Positions 55,030 through 64,000 of a stretch of DNA of 64,000 nt are shown one piece after another (the first letter of the stretch is position 1; the number at the start of each line of letters is the position of its first letter). The stretch is from Sulfurimonas xiamenensis. Its GTDB lineage: Bacteria > Campylobacterota > Campylobacteria > Campylobacterales > Sulfurimonadaceae. The position numbers and the translations under genes are program-made. A model generated the notes under the pieces. That model searched no databases. It was not told the DNA's origin and worked only from the letters and a program-made list of their open reading frames with translations. The DNA lies in assembly GCF_009258045.1 (NCBI RefSeq), contig NZ_CP041166.1, forward strand, positions 186,001-250,000, given 5' to 3'.

Positions 55030-55572
55030 GTGGAGGAAAAAAAAAGTAATCATCAGTGGTACTCTATACAGACATATGGAAATGAGAGAACAGTTCGTCA
55101 AGCAATTCTAAATATGATAGAAGAGATGGGATTGCAAGATGCTATAACAGATGTTGTAGTTCCAACAGAAGATGTTATTGAGGTAAAAGAGGGTAAGAAA
55201 AAAATATCTGAAAGATCACTCTATTCAGGATATGTTTTTGCAAGAATAGATCTCAACAAAGAAATACAACATCTTATCCAGACCATTCCAAAAGTGTCTG
55301 GATTTATTGGCGAAGCAAATACGCCTACGCCACTAAGCGAGCATGATATCAATGTAATTCTTGATCGTGTTCAAAATCGCGCGGCACCAAAACCAAAAGT
55401 ATTTTTTGACAGAGGTGAAACTGTTCGTATTATTGAAGGTCCGTTTGCAAACTTTACGGCAACTGTGGATGAGTATGATTTAGAGCATGGAACTCTAAAA
55501 CTTAATGTTTCAATTTTCGGTAGAGCAACTCCGGTTGATATCTCTTACACGCAAGTTGAAAAGATAATTTAA
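55030..55572 (+). CDS. nusG: Transcription antitermination protein NusG
   Basis: NusG binds RNA polymerase and Rho and links transcription to translation. The 180 residues show the NGN domain start WYSIQTYGNE (about 10-19) and the C-terminal KOW domain FDRGETVRIIEGPFANF (about 125-141). It starts at GTG with a GGAG 6 nt upstream. Confidence 0.96.
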   Translation: MEEKKSNHQWYSIQTYGNERTVRQAILNMIEEMGLQDAITDVVVPTEDVIEVKEGKKKISERSLYSGYVFARIDLNKEIQHLIQTIPKVSGFIGEANTPTPLSEHDINVILDRVQNRAAPKPKVFFDRGETVRIIEGPFANFTATVDEYDLEHGTLKLNVSIFGRATPVDISYTQVEKII

Positions 55573-55591
55573 ATTTTAAAAAGGAAAAAAG

Positions 55592-56017
55592 ATGGCAAAG
55601 AAAATATTAGGCTACATCAAGTTGCAAATTGAAGCTGGAAAAGCAACACCTGCACCTCCAGTTGGACCTGCTTTAGGACAGCGTGGTGTTAATATCATGG
55701 AATTTACTAAAGCATTTAATGAAAAAACAAAAGATAAAATGGGATTTAAAGTTCCTGTTATTATTACTGTTTATACAGATAAAAGCTTTACTTTTATTAC
55801 AAAACAACCACCGGCATCTGCTCTTTTAATGAATGCTGCAGGACTTAAAAAAGGTTCTGATAATGCACTCAAAAATAAAGTTGCAAAGATTACTCGTGCG
55901 CAACTGATGGAAGTAGTAGATAGAAAAATCGAAGATTTAAATACTGATGATAAAGATATGGCAGCTAATATTATTGCCGGTTCTGCTCGTTCAATCGGTA
56001 TAGAAGTAGTAGACTAG
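55592..56017 (+). CDS. rplK: 50S ribosomal protein L11
   Basis: L11 forms the GTPase-centre stalk base. The 141-residue protein has the Pro-rich [15 protein letters not shown] (about 20-34) and a C-terminal rRNA-binding domain. Confidence 0.97.
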   Translation: MAKKILGYIKLQIEAGKATPAPPVGPALGQRGVNIMEFTKAFNEKTKDKMGFKVPVIITVYTDKSFTFITKQPPASALLMNAAGLKKGSDNALKNKVAKITRAQLMEVVDRKIEDLNTDDKDMAANIIAGSARSIGIEVVD

Positions 56018-56082
56018 AAACAAATATCATCGACCACAATGATATAAAATTTTGTGGCAGAATTTCATAGGAGAATTTGAGA

Positions 56083-56775
56083 ATGAGTAAAAGATATAAA
56101 CAATTAATAGAAAAAGTTGATACTACAAAAATATATAGCGTAGAAGAAGCTTCATCAGTTGTAAAAAACTTAGTAAGTGCAAAATTTGATGAGACTGTTG
56201 AAGTAGCACTAAATCTGAATGTAGACCCAAGACACGCGGATCAGATGATTCGTGGTGCAATTGTTCTTCCACATGGTACAGGTAAAACTGTTCGTGTTGC
56301 AGTTTTTGCTAAAGGTGTTAAAGCTGATGAAGCAAAAGCAGCTGGTGCTGATATTGTAGGTACTGATGATTTAGTACAACAAATTAAAGATGGTATCTTT
56401 AACTTTGACATCGTTGTTGCTGCGCCTGACTGTATGGGTCTTGTTGGTCAAATTGGTCGTATTCTAGGGCCAAAAGGTATGATGCCTAACCCTAAAACAG
56501 GTACTGTAACTCCAGATGTTGCGACTGCTGTTAAAAATGTTAAGGGCGGTCAGGTAAATTTCCGTGTTGATAAAAAAGGAAATATACATGCAGGTATCGG
56601 TAAAGCAAGTTTTGATGCAGATAAAATAGCTGAAAATTTAACATCTTTGATTAAAGCTATCAATAAGCATAAGCCTGCTTCAGCTAAAGGTCGCTATATT
56701 AAGAACGGTGCACTTAGTTTAACTATGAGTCCTGCTATTAAACTTGATATTATGCAACTGGCTGATATTAAATAA
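56083..56775 (+). CDS. rplA: 50S ribosomal protein L1
   Basis: L1 forms the mobile stalk at the E site and in E. coli represses the L11 operon. The 230-residue form starts at ATG 56083, with AGGAGA 8 nt upstream; a TTG at 56077 adds two residues only. [16 protein letters not shown] (about 126-141) is the signature. Confidence 0.96.
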   Translation: MSKRYKQLIEKVDTTKIYSVEEASSVVKNLVSAKFDETVEVALNLNVDPRHADQMIRGAIVLPHGTGKTVRVAVFAKGVKADEAKAAGADIVGTDDLVQQIKDGIFNFDIVVAAPDCMGLVGQIGRILGPKGMMPNPKTGTVTPDVATAVKNVKGGQVNFRVDKKGNIHAGIGKASFDADKIAENLTSLIKAINKHKPASAKGRYIKNGALSLTMSPAIKLDIMQLADIK

Positions 56776-56788
56776 AAGAGTGATTTTA

Positions 56789-56910
56789 AGTGCTTTATTC
56801 GTAAAGCACTACTAAGTTACTACTTTGGTAACTGCATTTTATGGACTGAAGATAATAGGTGCGAAAGCTTAATTGCCTATTTGAAGTATTGTCTGGAAAG
56901 GAGATATTCT
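56789..56910 (+). promoter_or_regulatory. L10 leader with UUCG-capped hairpin
   Basis: The rplA-rplJ gap holds a perfect 9-bp stem, AGTGCTTTA/TAAAGCACT with a TTCG loop (56789-56810). A second stem AGTTAC/GTAACT and an ATAGG/CCTAT pairing follow before the rplJ site. L10 complexes bind such leaders to repress rplJL in other bacteria, so translational feedback is likely. No T-run makes it a terminator. Confidence 0.6.
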
Positions 56911-57390
56911 ATGACAAAAACACAAAAAGCTGAAATTATTGAAGTACTTTCAAATGAATTCAAAGATGCTCAAAGTGTGATCTTTTGTGATTACAAAGGA
57001 TTGAGTGTTTCAAATCTTGAGAGTTTAAGAAAAGCTGCTCGTGCAAAAGACGCAAAAGTTCAAGTTGTTAAAAATACTTTAGCAACAATTGCACTAAGCA
57101 ATGCTGAACTAACAGGTGTTGAATTAAAAGATACTAACATTTTAGTATGGGGTTCTGACTCGGTTGCTACTTCTAAAATAGCTGCTGATTTTGCTAAAGA
57201 TAATGAAAAATTTGTAATTAAGTCTGCTTATGTTGATCGTGAACCTGCTGATGCTGCTAAAGTTGAAGCTTTTGCTAAACTTCCTGGTCGTGAAGAGCTT
57301 CTTGCTATGCTTGCTGCTACTTGGATGGCACCAATTACATGTTTCACAATCGGACTTGATGCGTTAAGACAACAAAAAGAAGAGGCGTAG
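56911..57390 (+). CDS. rplJ: 50S ribosomal protein L10
   Basis: L10 anchors the L7/L12 dimers of the stalk. The start is ATG 56911 (MTKTQKAEIIEVL, 159 residues), with AAAGGAG upstream; the longer reading from 56881 lies in the leader. KVVKNTLA-type rRNA contact is seen at VQVVKNTLA (about 48-56). Confidence 0.96.
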   Translation: MTKTQKAEIIEVLSNEFKDAQSVIFCDYKGLSVSNLESLRKAARAKDAKVQVVKNTLATIALSNAELTGVELKDTNILVWGSDSVATSKIAADFAKDNEKFVIKSAYVDREPADAAKVEAFAKLPGREELLAMLAATWMAPITCFTIGLDALRQQKEEA

Positions 57391-57474
57391 ATAGCAGAAC
57401 TATTTCTGATATCGTTAAAAATAGATGAAGGTAATTCTTCATTTTTATAAAATAAAAAATTAAGGAGCTATATT

Positions 57475-57846
57475 ATGGCTATAACTAAAGAAGATGTATT
57501 AGAGTTTATTTCAGGACTTTCTGTATTAGAACTTGCTGAATTGGTAAAAGAATTTGAAGAAAAATTTGGTGTATCTGCTCAGCCTGTTGCTGTAGCTGGT
57601 GGTGCTGTAGCTGGCGGTGCTGCTGCTGAAGAGCAAACTGAATTTAATGTAATTATTACTGATGCTGGTGCTAAAAAAATCGGTGTAATTAAAGTTGTTC
57701 GTGCTCTTACAGGTCTAGGACTAAAAGAGGCTAAAGATGCAACTGAAAACTTGCCATCAACAATCAAAGAAGGTGTTGATAAAGAGACTGCTGAAGATGC
57801 TAAAAAGCAACTTGAAGAAGCAGGTGCAGTAGTAGAAATTAAATAA
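57475..57846 (+). CDS. rplL: 50S ribosomal protein L7/L12
   Basis: The multicopy stalk protein that recruits translation GTPases. It has 123 residues: an N-terminal dimer domain, an Ala/Gly hinge ([15 protein letters not shown], about 41-55), and a C-terminal domain with [19 protein letters not shown] (about 64-82). Confidence 0.97.
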   Translation: MAITKEDVLEFISGLSVLELAELVKEFEEKFGVSAQPVAVAGGAVAGGAAAEEQTEFNVIITDAGAKKIGVIKVVRALTGLGLKEAKDATENLPSTIKEGVDKETAEDAKKQLEEAGAVVEIK

Positions 57847-57865
57847 TTTCTTTTATCTGCTCGTG

Positions 57866-57949
57866 ACACAGAAAAATATTTTTTTCTGTGTATTCACGCA
57901 TTATTGGGCGCTTTTACGAATGGATTTTTATCTCTTCGTAAAAGTGCCC
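57866..57949 (+). promoter_or_regulatory. Two hairpins between rplL and rpoB
   Basis: The first (57866-57891) is a perfect 11-bp stem ACACAGAAAAA/TTTTTCTGTGT with a TATT loop. The second (57906-57949) is a 15-bp stem GGGCGCTTTTACGAA/TTCGTAAAAGTGCCC with one G-U pair and a 14-nt loop. They sit where E. coli has its rplL-rpoB attenuator and RNase III site, so partial termination or mRNA processing is likely. Confidence 0.65.
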
Positions 57950-58074
57950 TTATGTCGTTTATAAGCACTATTTAAAAAAGCTCTTATTTTTTGAGCTAAA
58001 AATCATCTAGGGACGCCTAGATCCGATACTCTTAATCCTAAAGATTAAGTCTTAAAAACAACTCATCGAGGTAG

Positions 58075-64000
<5,926 letters not shown>

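Overview
The window is AT-rich DNA from a member of the Campylobacterota (former Epsilonproteobacteria), most like a Sulfurimonas-type sulfur oxidiser. The evidence is indirect but consistent: a futalosine-pathway menaquinone gene (mqnA), a MagIII-type DNA glycosylase, no rpmD (L30) between rpsE and rplO, the run nifU-like / TPR / murE / ybaB / ispA / tkt, and separate (not fused) rpoB and rpoC. The genus is an inference.

Layout. (1) 1-2.5 kb is accessory: a MazF/PemK-type toxin-antitoxin pair and an AAA ATPase, each bounded by clusters of a two-part interspersed repeat. (2) 2.5-8.2 kb holds malic enzyme, mqnA, molybdopterin genes (moaD, moaE, moeA), rnhB and a second AAA ATPase. (3) 8.3-19.0 kb is the S10/spc ribosomal protein operon from rpsJ to secY, map and infA, ending at a hairpin terminator. 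(4) 19.0-32.0 kb is a block lying between infA and rpmJ, genes that are usually adjacent. It carries chorismate mutase, a CvfB-like S1 protein, an arsRCB operon under a perfect palindromic operator, and an envelope-lipid module. In that module a six-gene minus-strand operon (LTA-synthase-like transferase, dgkA, response regulator, histidine kinase, SPL-like radical SAM enzyme, Bax-like glucosaminidase) diverges from a plus-strand pair (second LTA-synthase-like transferase, PAP2 phosphatase). (5) 32.0-35.2 kb is a structured untranslated segment and then rpmJ-rpsM-rpsK-rpsD-rpoA-rplQ. (6) 35.3-43.4 kb is housekeeping metabolism: aldo/keto reductase, NifU-like, murE, panD, ybaB, ispA, tkt, comEA-like. 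(7) 43.4-52.5 kb is mixed: MagIII, AEC transporter, thioredoxin, SpoU methyltransferase, Lon-like protease, copper ATPase, YaaA. (8) 52.6-64 kb is tRNA-Thr/Tyr/Gly/Thr, tuf, rpmG, tRNA-Trp, secE, nusG, rplKAJL, rpoB and the first 595 codons of rpoC, which runs off the window.

How the genes work together. Most of the window is transcription and translation machinery. The most system-like part is the divergent module at 22.4-31.6 kb. The transferases are expected to cleave phospholipid head groups and release diacylglycerol. DgkA would re-phosphorylate that diacylglycerol, a PAP2 enzyme would dephosphorylate lipid phosphates, and an OmpR-type two-component system sits in the same operon. The shared promoter region carries TTCATC repeats at exact 11-bp spacing, the last one on the -35 position of the plus-strand promoter. 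A mirrored pair of TTCATA repeats faces the minus-strand operon. This is what a PhoB/OmpR-type activator site looks like, so the module is probably a self-regulated envelope-remodelling regulon. That reading is an inference from sequence.
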